Of a stretch of DNA of 64,000 bases, positions 29,925 to 41,824 are shown piece after piece. Location: the NCBI GenBank assembly GCA_964035015.1, contig OZ036013.1:9442366-9506365 (forward strand), in the 5' to 3' direction. Each line of letters begins with the position of its first letter. Position 1 is the first letter of the stretch. A program made the position numbers and the translations under genes. The notes below the pieces were generated by a model. That model was given only the letters and a program-made list of their open reading frames with translations. It was not told where the DNA came from and ran no database searches. Source of the stretch: Corallium rubrum (taxonomy: Eukaryota; Cnidaria; Anthozoa; Scleralcyonacea; Coralliidae).

Positions 29925-31831
29925 ACCAAACCCGTACGGAAATATGGCAGCGCTTGTTTTCTTGACTGCAAATCCGCTGAAGATGCGCTGCACAGTACGC
30001 GCTGCACTTTTTGTCGATATTGAATGCAACTGCAGCGCATTGATATAGATCTACACAAAAATAAAGCGCTGCATTTGTGTTGCATTTTGACTTCAGTAAT
30101 CAGTACTGCTTTTGCGCTGTATTTTGACTTACAAGTTTGATTATATTATATCCGTTAGCACCTCTGTTGTATTACAGTCGGCTTCAGTAGCTGTCAACTT
30201 TTATGCGTCTACTCAACGGAACAGAACAAATAATGAACAAATTGTTGGATATGAAAGAAGCAAGAATAAAGCAATTATAGAATATAGAAAAAACTAATTG
30301 ACCTCGACTGGGATTTGAAGTGCCATGCCCGCAATTGCCTTCGGTTTACTATAGCCGCTTACATGTAAACAGTAGTTCAGAGCATCGGATTTAGGTTAGG
30401 AAGCCAGCTGTGGGATTCTACTCAAGTAGAGTTTTCTTTACTTGCCCAGTAGTTACTTTATACTGTTGCGTTAATATGTCTTGACCTTATAATACTAATT
30501 TTTTCCAAATTCTCAATTATATTAAAGCGCATCACAAAACCAAGTCACAGAAGCATCAGAACGTATTCTATTATTTAATATCAGTGTTCACGTTTTACTG
30601 AGACAATCAGACAGAGCATTTGAAGACACTCCATTAAACGTTTATAGCGTTAAACACGAAAACGCGACTACATACAGACAGAACTTTACCTCTGAATGGC
30701 GCCGATTGTCCTATTGTTTATTGTGCTTCTTTGTAAACGTTTAAGAGAATGTCAGCAGAGTGAGAGCTGCAGCTTTAAATGCAAGTACCAGCGCCCTTCT
30801 TCTTTCTTTAAGACATTCACCAAACAGGTTCAGTTGAATCCCCAATACTCAAGAGAAGCAGTTAACGCCGAGGTTAACGCGCAATTGCGCAAACGATCAA
30901 CGGCTTTACTTTACGCACAATATTCAAATGTTCAAGTGCAGGCGCCAAAAATGCTATCAGTTGACACTTGACCAGATAACGATATTGAATTACTCATTAT
31001 TGTAGCAAGCATCTTCTGACGGGATTGGGAAAAGTTTAATACGTCAATAGTACATTTTATTTAGTCTTAGGTTTTATAGATATTATTGGGTTAGTTAGAT
31101 TGCAGATGTGAGAACTGCTACTGCTACAAATCTCACAACGTCCTTAAATAATATTCAATGGTAATAATACATTGTTTGAAAGAGATAAGTTATCTCTTGG
31201 CATCAGCAAAGTATTTTTGCTATTTCCTGCAGCAAGGTTCGAGGCTATCTAGGCGATAAAACTGGAACAGTGCATGAGCCAAAATGCTAAATCAGACAAC
31301 TGTAAAAAGTAATTCCAAAGCATTTCTCATCAGTTTACCATTTGCACAAAACGGCTCATTCTTTGCTCCAAATTACGGTAAGTTTCAGGCTTTTGAACAG
31401 CGACTCGCTGCGAGAGCTATATAATTTATTAGTATTGACTCATTGCGTAAAATTTAAAATTTAAGCGAGACTTATTATAGACCTTTTAAAGACCTTGTAA
31501 GACCTTTCGTTTTCCTTAACCAATTTAATAAATTCTCTACAGTTTTGCTAGGATAAGCGCGCACTGATGGCGTTTTGCATGTTGTGAAACATGTTTGCCG
31601 CACCAAGTAAATTATGTAAGTCGATTAGCTGCATATTGACTGCACACTTATTTTAAAAACTTTGTTTGACTGCGCATTCAATGTGCAGCGCTTTGCTTAA
31701 GTGATTTCATCAATCTGTAATGCAGACGCGCTGCAATTTAAATGCATTTTGACTTGCAGTCAAGAAAAATTACATCTGCCTAGTGCAGGCCAGCTAATCG
31801 GCAGCGCTGCCATTTCGGTACGGGAAGTTTT
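29925..31831. mobile_element. nested inverted-repeat core with GCAGCGC repeats
   Basis: Inside the larger element, CCGTACGGAAATATGGCAGCG (29932 onward; first 20 bases shared in part) pairs with CGCTGCCATTTCGGTACGG near 31805-31823, and TTGACTGCAA near 29962 pairs with TTGCAGTCAA near 31754. GCGCTGCA/GCAGCGC motifs cluster at both ends (near 29950-30070 and 31680-31810). This suggests a second element nested in the first, or an inner pair of terminal repeats of the same element. Confidence 0.5.
30696..30971 (+). CDS. small ORF with signal-peptide-like start
   Basis: A 91-codon frame begins MAPIVLLFIVLLCKRLREC, a plausible secretion signal, followed by a cysteine-containing segment and a basic tail. 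No family is recognised. It lies in the middle of the nested inverted-repeat element and could be a captured first exon of a host gene, or chance. No splice partner was identified. Confidence 0.25.
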   Translation: MAPIVLLFIVLLCKRLRECQQSESCSFKCKYQRPSSFFKTFTKQVQLNPQYSREAVNAEVNAQLRKRSTALLYAQYSNVQVQAPKMLSVDT

Positions 31832-32448
31832 AAACTGTGATGTTGTTGGTAGTACATGCATGTCCATTACCGGTCGATCACACCGATGCAGCTGATCTGA
31901 AGAAGAATCTTGGTTTGACCAACTTCAGAATTGTGAAAGATGGACAGATTTGTTCCTCAATTTATACAACAAATGAATGAAAAGAAGAATGTGCCTTAAT
32001 TGCGGTATTAATACTTAAGGATGGATCAGTGGGAACTCCAGTCTCGGATCGTGTACTGAATGGGCCTTTAGACAGTCAATTCTGTCACACGTTATTTACA
32101 AATAACGAAATATTCATGAGTTAAATTAATCATTCCGTGATTACCCGAATTTCATGCGATTTCATGAACAAAGTTCATCAATCAGTGCACTCAATATTGT
32201 TTGTTGAACATTCATGGACTTTTATGAACTACTTTTTGATTCATGAAAAGTTTATGAACTGGTTTCTGGTTCATCAAAATTCATGAAATGTTCATGAATA
32301 TTCTTAATGAACTTTTCATGAACATTGTTCATGAACCCATTTGGAGGAATTTCATGAACTGGACATGAACTGTTCATGAATATCCATGAACTTTGATGAA
32401 CAGTTCATCAAAGTTCATGAAGTCATGAATTTATTTTCGCCGGGGCTG

Positions 32449-33960
32449 ATCTTTGGTAGATTCTGCATCTTTAAGGACATCAACCAGATGTTGTTGTTCA
32501 TTGCCAAGATTGTGTTTGGAATGTAATGATTCAAAATGGGAATACCAGTTTTGATCAGATATTGGGGTTGATTCAGTTGGATTATCAGTTAGATTATCAC
32601 TCATGTTTTTAAGCTTTTTCCAAAACAAGTTGGGTTCATTTTCAGCGGCATTTTCTAGTTCTTCTAAATTTTTTTTAGAAAAAGTTTCTTTATTTTGTTT
32701 TAGCAAACTTTTATAATCTTTTAGGACGGTGTGATAGGCATTTCTCAACTCATTATTTAGGGGATCCCTGTGTTTTTGGTTTGCCAATTTCCTAACACTG
32801 TGTCTTTTTAGTCTACATTCTCTATCAAACCATTTTTTATTCATAACATTTGTGATTTTCTGTCGGTGTTTCATTTTTTTAATTTTGAATGACTTTTTTA
32901 CATTATCAAGAATAATGTTTTGAAATTGAGAGGCACATTCATCAACTCCATCCTTTGATTGATGGAATTCAGAATTAACGAATGTTGCAAGGTTGTTTTG
33001 GGTGTGAGGAGATTTTAAATTTTCTAAGAAAGATTCAGCTGCACTATCTTCCCAAATGAATTGTAGAGATAGTTTTTCTGAGAAATTTCGTATCCTGTCA
33101 CTTTCATTATATGTACTGGGGTTGTGCAAATAACTATTCTTTACCCATGTGACTATTTGGCTATAATCAGATAAGTAAGTTGGGGCTTTAACCATAAAAT
33201 TATTAATGGTTTGAAATAGTTCTTGGTCACAGATTATGTAGTCAACTACACTTGTTCCATTTTTTCCATGGAATGTAGGTTTACCAAGTGAGTCTCCTTT
33301 TGTCCTACCATTTAAGATTCCAAAATTGCAACTCTTGCAAAGTTCAAGGAGACGTTTTCCATGGCTATTGATTGTACTATCAAAGATTTGACGCTCTGGG
33401 GGATTAAAAGATGATATTGTTATATCATTAATGAAATTGTTTCCTTCTCTGGAGACATAATCTACGCATTTGCTAGTTCTAGCATTAAAGTCTCCAAGTA
33501 TCATTATATTACCTTTTGTGGAGAAATATATAATGTCATTTTCTAGATTATCAAATATCTCACAATCAAAGTAATGTGAGTTTTCAGGTGGAATGTATAC
33601 TCCACATAAATATAGATCATTATTAGAACTAGTAATGGTTTTACTGATCTTACACCACAAATAGTTTTTTGTTTGCTTTACAATTGTGACCACATTCTCA
33701 TATTCAATTTTATATAATAAAGTGATACCACCAGATTTACGGCAACTTGATTTTGATTTTGGAGTTGCTGTGCATGTGGAGACTGCCTTGAAACCAGGAA
33801 TAGCAGTAGCTGTATCCGACCAGGTTTCAGTTAAGAGTATAAAGTCATTGTGTTTTACACTATTAACAAAATCCTGATTTGTCAGTTTATCACCCATTGT
33901 TTTATGACTCAAGCCATTTATGTTCCAGGCACCATTAGAAATTTCTGAATGCTTATTCAT
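32449..33960 (-). pseudogene. LINE ORF2 endonuclease part, copy 5
   Basis: It starts MNKHSEISNGAWNINGL and is open through the whole endonuclease and on into FSKKNLEELENAAENEPNLF, i.e. past the site where copy 3 is frameshifted. It stops being LINE sequence at 32449, where the inserted element begins. It shows the intact linkage of endonuclease and RT. Confidence 0.9.
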
Positions 33961-33985
33961 TTTGAGGTTATAGTAAATGAATTAT

Positions 33986-34079
33986 AGGTGAGGTGAGGTG
34001 AGGTGAGGTGAGGTGAGGTGAGGTGAGGTGAGGTGAGGTGAGGTGAGGTGAGGTGAGGTGAGGTAAGGTAAATAAGGTA
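33986..34079. repeat. (AGGTG)n pentamer array
   Basis: About 15 AGGTG units link the truncated 5' end of LINE copy 5 to the 3' tail of copy 6 (AGGTAAGGTAAATAAGGTAA). The tail contains an extra AAATA, suggesting slippage at the junction. Confidence 0.95.
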
Positions 34080-37000
34080 AATAATAGCTTTATTGGCATG
34101 ACCTATTTTACATCAGGTATTTCTAAAGCTTACATTTTATAAAAGAGAAAAAGAAATAGTATATAAATCTACTTAGATTAAGTACAATGTTGAATTTACG
34201 TTTACAAGTAAGTTGACCATCAACTGTTGATGGGTATATTGCCCGCAAATAAACATTCCTTTCTAAAGGTAGAAAGGAATGCCCACCTGCAGACTATATG
34301 ATATATAAAGATAATAAATTAATGAATTAGTTACGTATAGTAAATAATTCAACAGTGACTTTAATCACCTGTTTGCAGACATTCCTTTCTAAAAAGGCAG
34401 AAAGTAATGCCTGCATGCAGGCTACTCGGTACATATTAACTAATTAATAACTTATTAAGTATTGGTACGCCTGGTCTCAAGGCAGTTCTCTCTTTCCACA
34501 AAGCAAGAATCGATGTATTTTGCAGTAAGGGAAATTATATTTGGATCCCTTGAGGACATAATATTATGTAATAGTTCCTCTTTAGAAGAAGTGTTAGAGG
34601 AATCATGAGTTAATTTTTCAAGGAAAGAAGATCTCATGGTATCGTAACACTCACATGTTAAAGCAAAGTGGTACTCGTCCTCTATTTCATTTTTCTCGCA
34701 CAATTCACATAGTCGTTGGTCATGGGGAATCTTTTGATAACGACCATATTCTATAAGGAGTTTATGATTGCTTATGCGAAATTTGGTGAGGTTTTTTCTT
34801 TGCATTGAACTTTTAACTACAGTAAGATATTCGTCTAATTGCATTTCAGTTTTAAATTTGGAGTAGAAGGAAAGTTTACTTGAATTGTTAAGTTTATGTT
34901 TCCAAAAGTTGAGATATTTGTTATGCATATCATTGGATAATTGTGTTAATGATTGGTTAGACAGTGATTCTATAGAATTGGAGCAGTTATAGAATTTGAG
35001 TAATGACATTACATTGGAATAAAAGGGTTTTTTTCCATTTTTGTATAACTCTTTAGAGATTAGAAAAGCTTGTTTAGCAATTGAAGAATCATGCAGCATG
35101 TTGAGATGGGTAACATACTTAAGTATCCTTTTGTGGATATTTATTAGCAAAGGTAGTTTGCCTAATTCTCCTCTACAGGCTATATCAGTAGCTTTGCTGT
35201 TTACTCCTAGATATAGTTTGCAGAATTTCAAGTGAACTTTTTCAGTGGGTGATTTATCCCATTTATTAAAATCATTGTTCACATAAGCACCCCATACTTC
35301 TGAGTTATATAAGAAAATGGGTGTGTTTATGCAATCAAAAATTTTAATGGCTAATTTGGGAGATAGTAGGTTCAAGGCTAGGTATTTTCGTATTGTATAG
35401 AAGGCATTCATTGCTTTCTCACTGAGTTGTTGACGAGCTAGTGTAAATTTGCCGTTGGATGATAATTTAATTCCAAGGTAGCAGTATTCATGTGTGTTAG
35501 TGATCGGCTGATCACCTAGTAGAAATTTTGGAGGAGTTGATTTTTTGTTACCTTTCTGAAATATCACAGTTTTTGTCTTTGTTAAATTAACTTTCATCAT
35601 CCATTTCTCACACCAACTATGTAGTTGGTCTAGACTATTTTGAAGACCATATTTCGAACGAGATATTATTACTAGATCATCAGCATAAAGAAGACAGCTT
35701 AATTTTGTTTCATTTGGAAACATTCATTTTGCCATGAAAGGATCAGAGGCTGTATTATTAAATAAAGAAACTATTTCATTAATGTAAATGTTAAATAGGA
35801 GTGGACTAAGGATGCAACCTTGCCTGACTCCTTTAGAGTATGAAAAGAATGGTGTTCTATATTTGCCATGTCTAACTGCACATTTAGATTTGGAGTACAG
35901 ATTTTTGATCAGACTATAAAAGTTTCCACCAATTTTGTTGTCCAGTAATTTTGCAAAGAGTCCATCGTGCCAGACAGAATCAAATGCCTTTTTGAGGTCA
36001 ACAAAACATGCATATATCTTTTGGTTTCTATTTTGATTTAAATGTTTATCAATTAAAGTTTTCAAAGTAAATATATGATCAGCTGTCCTCTATCCAGACA
36101 TAAATCCAATTTGCGAGGGATGAATTAAATGTTCATTTTGGACAAAGTTTGTCAAGCGTTCATTTAGAATCAAGCAGAAAAATTTACTAAGACAGCTTGT
36201 AACACAAATGCCTCTGTAATTATCAATATCAATTTTACTGCCTGACTTAAATATTGGGGTTATAAGACCCTCGCACCAGCGATCTGGAAATTTTTCACTT
36301 TGTAAAATTAGGTTAAAGAGCTTATTGTATCCTTCTATTAGGGAATTTACACTATGTTTTATCATTTCATTTCTTATCTTATCCATGTATGCGGATTTCT
36401 TGTTTTTGAGTTTTCTTGCCGCTCTGGAAATATCATCATTGCTAATTGGTTCATCCAGATAATTATGTTGATCTTTCTTAGGTTCAGTATTTCTCAGGGT
36501 GTTAAGTACATCTTGTTGCTCACACCCAGTATTAAGTTTTGAATGAAGAGACTGAAAATGGGAATACCAGCATTGGTTAGATACTGATGTTGTTTCGGAC
36601 TCATCAGGATAACTGTCATTCATCTTCTTCAGTTTTTTCCAAAATGAGTTAGATCCATTTTCAGAAGCTTCCTCTAACTCTGCTATGTTTTTCTCACAAA
36701 AGCTTTCTTTCTTTTGTTTTAGTAAGATTTTGTAATCTTTAAGCACATTATGATAGGCATTTCTTATTTCAATGTTAAGTGGATCTCTGTGTTTTTGATT
36801 GGCTAACTTTCTCACATTGTGTCTTTTTAGTTTACATTCTTTATCAAACCATTTTTTATTGGTGACATTTGAGATTCTTGATCTGCGTTTAACTCTTTTT
36901 ATTTTGAACGACTTTTTTGCTGCATCAAGTATAATACTTTGAAGCTGAGAAGCACAATAATTAACACCTTCTTTCGAAGAAGCAAACCCTGAACTAACAA

Positions 37001-37850
37001 ATGTTGTAAGTTTTTGTTGAATATGAGGAGATTTTAAATTTTCTACAAAGGTTCTAGCTGCATTATCTTCCCAGATAAACTGAGAAGGTAATTTCTCTTT
37101 GCAATCAAGTAATACATTCTCATCCCTAGTATCTGTAAGTGGTTGGAGGGCATTTTTTGTTTTTAGCTATGTAACAATTTGACTATGATCAGATAAGTAC
37201 GTTGGTGTTCGTACAATGAAATTACTGATAGTTTGAAATAATTCTTGGTCACAAATAATATAGTCAACTATACTTGTGCCATTTCTTCCATGGAATGTTG
37301 GTTTTCCAAAGGAGTCCCCCTGAGTTCTACCATTTAGAATTCTGAAATTACAGCTCTTACACAGTTCTAAAAGTCTTTTTCCATGACTGTTAGTGATACT
37401 GTCAAAGCTTTGTCGATTAGTTGGTTTAAATGATGATATTGTTATATCATCAATAAAATTTTCACCTTCCTTAGAGACATAATCTTCACATCTACCAGTT
37501 CTGGCATTAACGTCTCCTAGAAGCATGATGTTACCCTTTTTGGAAAAATATATCATGTAATTTTCTAAATGATCAAATATTTCATTGTCAAAATAGCGAG
37601 AATTTTCTGGTGGAATGTAGGCACCACAAAGATATAAATCATGGCCAGAGATGGTTAAAGAGCCACTGATTTTACACCATAGAAAATTATTGGTTTGTTT
37701 TATAACAGTCAGCATGTTTTCATACTCAGTTCTAAATAATAATGTTATGCCACCAGGTTTCGGTTAAGAAAATAAAATCATTATCTTTTATGCTTTCCAA
37801 TAAATCAAGATTTTGAAGTTTATCACCAAGTGTTTTGTGACTTAGCCCAT
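34080..37850 (-). mobile_element. LINE copy 6: diverged subfamily
   Basis: It has the same layout as copy 3 from the 3' UTR to the endonuclease, but the coding part is clearly diverged (roughly a fifth of bases by eye). The 3' UTR and last ~25 codons are almost identical to the other copies, with the change near 34560. It lost about 100 bp near 37758 inside the endonuclease and is 5'-truncated at 37850, next to an AGGTG array. Confidence 0.9.
34455..37715 (-). pseudogene. LINE ORF2 of copy 6 (multiply broken)
   Basis: Conserved pieces read in order: endonuclease (37715-37167, with GDVNARTGRC in place of GDFNAR), linker and RT fingers (36815-36090), RT block FVDLKKAFDSVWHDGLF (36065-35724), and YADD through the C-terminal CELCEKNEIEDEYHF cluster (35723-34455). 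Stops or shifts separate the pieces, for example TAG near 36090 and a shift near 35724. It is not functional. Confidence 0.88.
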
Positions 37851-38060
37851 GAGGTGAGGTGAGGTGAGGTGAGGTGAGGTGAGGCGAGGCGAGGTGTTGC
37901 TGTTGCTGTTGTTGCTGCTGTTGTTGTTGCTGTTGTTGCTGTTGTTGCTGCTGTTGTTGTTGTTGTTGTTGTTGCTGTTGCTGTTGTTGTTGTTGTTGTT
38001 GCTGTTGCTGTTGTTGCTGTTTGCTGTTGCTGTTGCCAAGGTAAGGTAAGGTAACGTAAG
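37851..38060. repeat. AGGTG array, TTG/CTG hexamer tract and GGTAA tail
   Basis: 37851-37892 is (AGGTG)n drifting to AGGCG. 37893-38036 is a TTGCTG/TTG trinucleotide-type tract (CAACAG on the minus strand; translates as poly-Gln or poly-Asn). 38037-38060 is GGTAAGGTAACGTAAG, the 3' tail of LINE copy 7. The triplet tract is the only one in the window. Confidence 0.93.
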
Positions 38061-38636
38061 ATTCATCTTCTATTTCATTTGCATTACATAACTTACACAA
38101 TCGTTGGTCATGGGGTATGTTTTGATGACGACCATATTCCATAAGGAGTTTATTTATTTTTTCTCTGAGTTGGATTTTTAGTAATGGTTACATATTCTTC
38201 TAATTGGTATTCATTTTTAAATTTGCAGTAGAAGGAAAGCTTGGCCGAGTTTCTGAGCTTGTGTTTCCAAAATGTGATATATTTGTTCTTTATATCTTTC
38301 GTTAGTTGTGCAACTGATTGGTTGGACATAGATTCTAGTTCTGATATGTGGTTGGAATGGTCATAGAATTTAAGTATTTCTATAACATTAGAGTAAAACG
38401 AGACTTTCCCATGAAGGTGAAGATCTTTAGAAATTAAGAAAGCTTGCTTTGCAATTGATGTTTCAGGCAGCATGTTTAGGTGGATAACATACTTGAATAA
38501 TCTTTTATGTATGTTTGTTAGCAAAGGTAACTTTCCAAGTTCACCTCTGCAAGCTATATTGCAGGCTTTGCGGTTCACTCCCAGATATGTCTTACAGAAT
38601 CGTAGGTGAACTCTCTCAACTGGTGACTTATCCCAA
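38061..38636 (-). pseudogene. LINE ORF2 C-terminal fragment, copy 7
   Basis: Frame 38656-38150 matches WDKSPVERVHLRFCKTYLG onward in copy 3. A ~45-bp deletion near 38155 and the loss of everything after the NEIEDE codons mark decay. It continues across the Helitron at 49071. Confidence 0.88.
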
Positions 38637-38639
38637 CTA

Positions 38640-40960
38640 GAAATACGTAAACGCAAACCCCTCGCCCGCGCATGCCAGGTTATAATGTCAGGTGAATAGC
38701 CTGGTCAGTTGAATAGCCTGTTGCAATGTATCTAAAGTTTTGACTGTAATCTTAACAGTAGTGCTTGCGGCCTATTAAATAATCCTAAACTGTAACAGGT
38801 GTTAATTATAGCCTCGTCCACTAATGTACATCCTACTACTTTAAATAATATACATTTATTTAAATTATATAAATACAATTACATGATGTAACGAACATGC
38901 ACTGTCAGCTCATAATTTTCTTTCCACAGATCAATATAAAGTTTGTATTTTCTTCTAAATAGAATTCCTCAAATTGAATAGTTCTAAACCAAAGTTTCTA
39001 TCATTGCCTCAGCTTGTACATGTACTGTACTGTTTCAGGTGAACTATACTGAATATACAGCTTCCTAGCTTGGTCCAATTGAAAGACAATTATAAAAATG
39101 CCCTTTTTCTGCAATCAGATAAAGCATAAAAACTTATCAGAGATTCACAATAATAATGTAAAATATATATAGGAGGGTATCGGAAAAGATCAGGTGTATG
39201 GATCATACAATCACAAAATAGCTCAGTGATTTGTAGAACTGAAAAGGAACAAATTTTAATTTATGAAGAAGTTTGACTAATAAAAAAGTAAAAATCTTAC
39301 TTGTTTAAGAAACTGTATTGTAGTAGCATTAGAAAGCTAGCTTGACCAGATGGTGTATTAACTACTAAGGTCCACCATATAGAAGTCTGCTACTTAATTG
39401 TACTGGCCAAATCAGTCCCTCACGTTTCTGAAAATGTTGGGAAATACTATAATTGTATTGGCTAAAGTACTTATTAAGTTATTCATAAAAATTAAATGTG
39501 GTTGCCTGGATGGTATATGTTAAGAACATAACCATCAACATTGATAGCCAGTAAAAGAATTGCCCAGTTGTACATGCCTATATGTATATATACGTGTAGT
39601 CAAAAAATCATTTATAGTCAAACTGGATGTTCTCTTGCATACACATAAATGTGATGTTATACTTGAAGGTATTAAATGGTTCTAACTGTACAGTATGTAG
39701 AATTTCGCACTATGCAAAGTTTGGCTTTTAAAATGATTTTTAGGGCAACCCATTGAGGAATTGTGATAATTAAAGTGTTTGCAGGTTGCTGATTGAAATG
39801 ATCAATCCAAATTGCAACGTTGCATATCAATATATTGCAAAGTCACGTGCAAGAGAACATCTGGTTTAACTATAACACCAAATTGTGCTAACGTGAGTGG
39901 AATAGTGTGCATATAAATTACTTAGTACATAATTATTACCTGATCATGAAAATCACTAATACTGTATGATGATTGCACTTGACTGTAAGTATAGTTACAG
40001 CTTGTTGCAGTACTTTTGTTTATACAGAAGAAAATACAGACTGTAATATCAGATTTGAATTCCTATAAAGCAGAAGAGAACACAGAATTAAAAATTATTG
40101 GTTAGGGAATCCTCTTTTACAGGCAACTCTACAGAAGATTATAATATAGGACGGATTTGAAGACATGAGGGATTTGTGTTTGAATACAGAATCCGTTAAC
40201 TTTACGAAGACAATTCTGTTATTCTGCCCTTGACTATTAATAAATATACTTTAACTATTAACTACAGTATTAAACGATAGAAACTGCAATAAATCTCTTA
40301 CCATTCAGTCCATATTCTCAATAGTAGAGGGTGGTTACTGCTTTAATACTATAGTCTCTTTTTAATCACCACAGATCACTTAAACATTTATAGAACTTTG
40401 ATAGAGGGAAGATGATCAACACATACATATTTGCACTAAAACGATAGAATAAAAGCTTCCATATTCACAATTCACAATTTCTCAACTTATACCCAGTCCA
40501 AAATTCCAAATCAGAGCAAAAAAAATAAAACAAAACAAAAAATGGTGAAAGGGTTACTTTGTCCATGCTTCGCCTAAATCGTTGACAAATGAAATCCAAA
40601 AATTACTAAGGAAAGAAACAAAATGGAAGACAAGGCTATGCGTGAGGATACTTACCGTGTAGGCGCCAGAATCGACCGATTGATGATAATTGATGATATA
40701 CAGACTGTAGCAATTAAGGTTGGTTGGAACATGTTTGAGGCAATTTAATATTAACCACTGGCTCCCGGACTTTAGGAGGGTTTTATTGACCTGTCATATT
40801 TAAAAAAAAGTTCAGTGTCACTACATTACCACGAAGGAAAGAGGATACAGCTAATATGGACGGCAGGCTTTCATGCATTTAATTATTCCACAGTCTTGAA
40901 ATGTCCCACTCTTTCCAATAGATGTAATGAAACACACAAATTTAATTTACATATACCTTG
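38640..40960. other. Helitron 3' non-coding region
   Basis: AT-rich DNA without a supported gene, RNA or repeat family; only short spurious frames occur. It may hold unrecognised captured sequence. Confidence 0.6.
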
Positions 40961-40968
40961 ATTAACTA

Positions 40969-41791
40969 AAAAAAACAAAACAAAACAAGACAAAACAAAA
41001 CAAAACAAAACAAAACAAAACAAAACAAAACAAAACAAAACAAAACAAAACAAAACAAAACAAAACAAAACAAAACAAAACAAAACAAAACAAAACAAAA
41101 CAAAACAAAACAAAACAAAACAAAACAAAACAAAACAAAACAAAACAAAACAAAACAAAACAAAACAAAACAAAACAAAACAAAACAAAACAAAACAAAA
41201 CAAAACAAAACAAAACAAAACAAAACAAAACAAAACAAAACAAAACAAAACAAAACAAAACAAAACAAAACAAAACAAAACAAAACAAAACAAAACAAAA
41301 CAAAACAAAACAAAACAAAACAAAACAAAACAAAACAAAACAAAACAAAACAAAACAAAACAAAACAAAACAAAACAAAACAAAACAAAACAAAACAAAA
41401 CAAAACAAAACAAAACAAAACAAAACAAAACAAAACAAAACAAAACAAAACAAAACAAAACAAAACAAAACAAAACAAAACAAAACAAAACAAAACAAAA
41501 CAAAACAAAACAAAACAAAACAAAACAAAACAAAACAAAACAAAACAAAACAAAACAAAACAAAACAAAACAAAACAAAACAAAACAAAACAAAACAAAA
41601 CAAAACAAAACAAAACAAAACAAAACAAAACAAAACAAAACAAAACAAAACAAAACAAAACAAAACAAAACAAAACAAAACAAAACAAAACAAAACAAAA
41701 CAAAACAAAACAAAACAAAACAAAACAAAACAAAACAAAACAAAACAAAACAAAACAAAACAAAACAAAACAAAACAAAACAAAACAAAAC

Positions 41792-41820
<29 letters not shown>
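40969..41820. repeat. (AAAAC)n array of about 850 bp
   Basis: About 168 almost invariant AAAAC units; only the first few carry an AAGAC variant. It lies inside the Helitron. The three long frames across it (FCFVL repeats) are artefacts of the stop-free period. Unlike the LINE-linked arrays its unit is A-rich and no LINE end adjoins it. Confidence 0.97.

Positions 41821-41824
<4 letters not shown>

Larger units (their letters stand above)
29109..32448. mobile_element. 3.34-kb inverted-repeat DNA element inside LINE copy 5
   Basis: It starts CAGCCCAGGCGAAAAT; its right end, read on the minus strand, is CAGCCCCGGCGAAAAT. The terminal 500 bp on the left and 290 bp on the right are packed with TTCATGAAC palindromic repeats. 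Comparison with copies 3 and 7 gives the exact empty site (TGTGTT-GATCTTTGG), and no target-site duplication is present. No transposase was recognised, so it is likely non-autonomous. The CAG...CTG ends recall hAT elements, but the missing 8-bp duplication argues against a standard hAT insertion. Confidence 0.8.
26687..33985 (-). mobile_element. LINE copy 5, split by a 3.34-kb insertion
   Basis: The two parts, 26687-29108 and 32449-33985, are contiguous in copy 3, so they are one LINE copy interrupted at 29109-32448. The LINE is 5'-truncated just upstream of ORF2 and then meets an AGGTG array. Confidence 0.92.

Noticed and set aside
29109-32448. Helitron interpretation of the CAGCCC element
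   Set aside because: It has true inverted termini at both ends and its empty site is T|G, not A|T; the internal sequence has no Rep or helicase motif.
37732-38142. 136-aa protein with a long poly-Gln tract
   Set aside because: It fuses decayed LINE codons, a CAA/CAG tract and an AGGTG array in one chance frame; not a real poly-Q gene.
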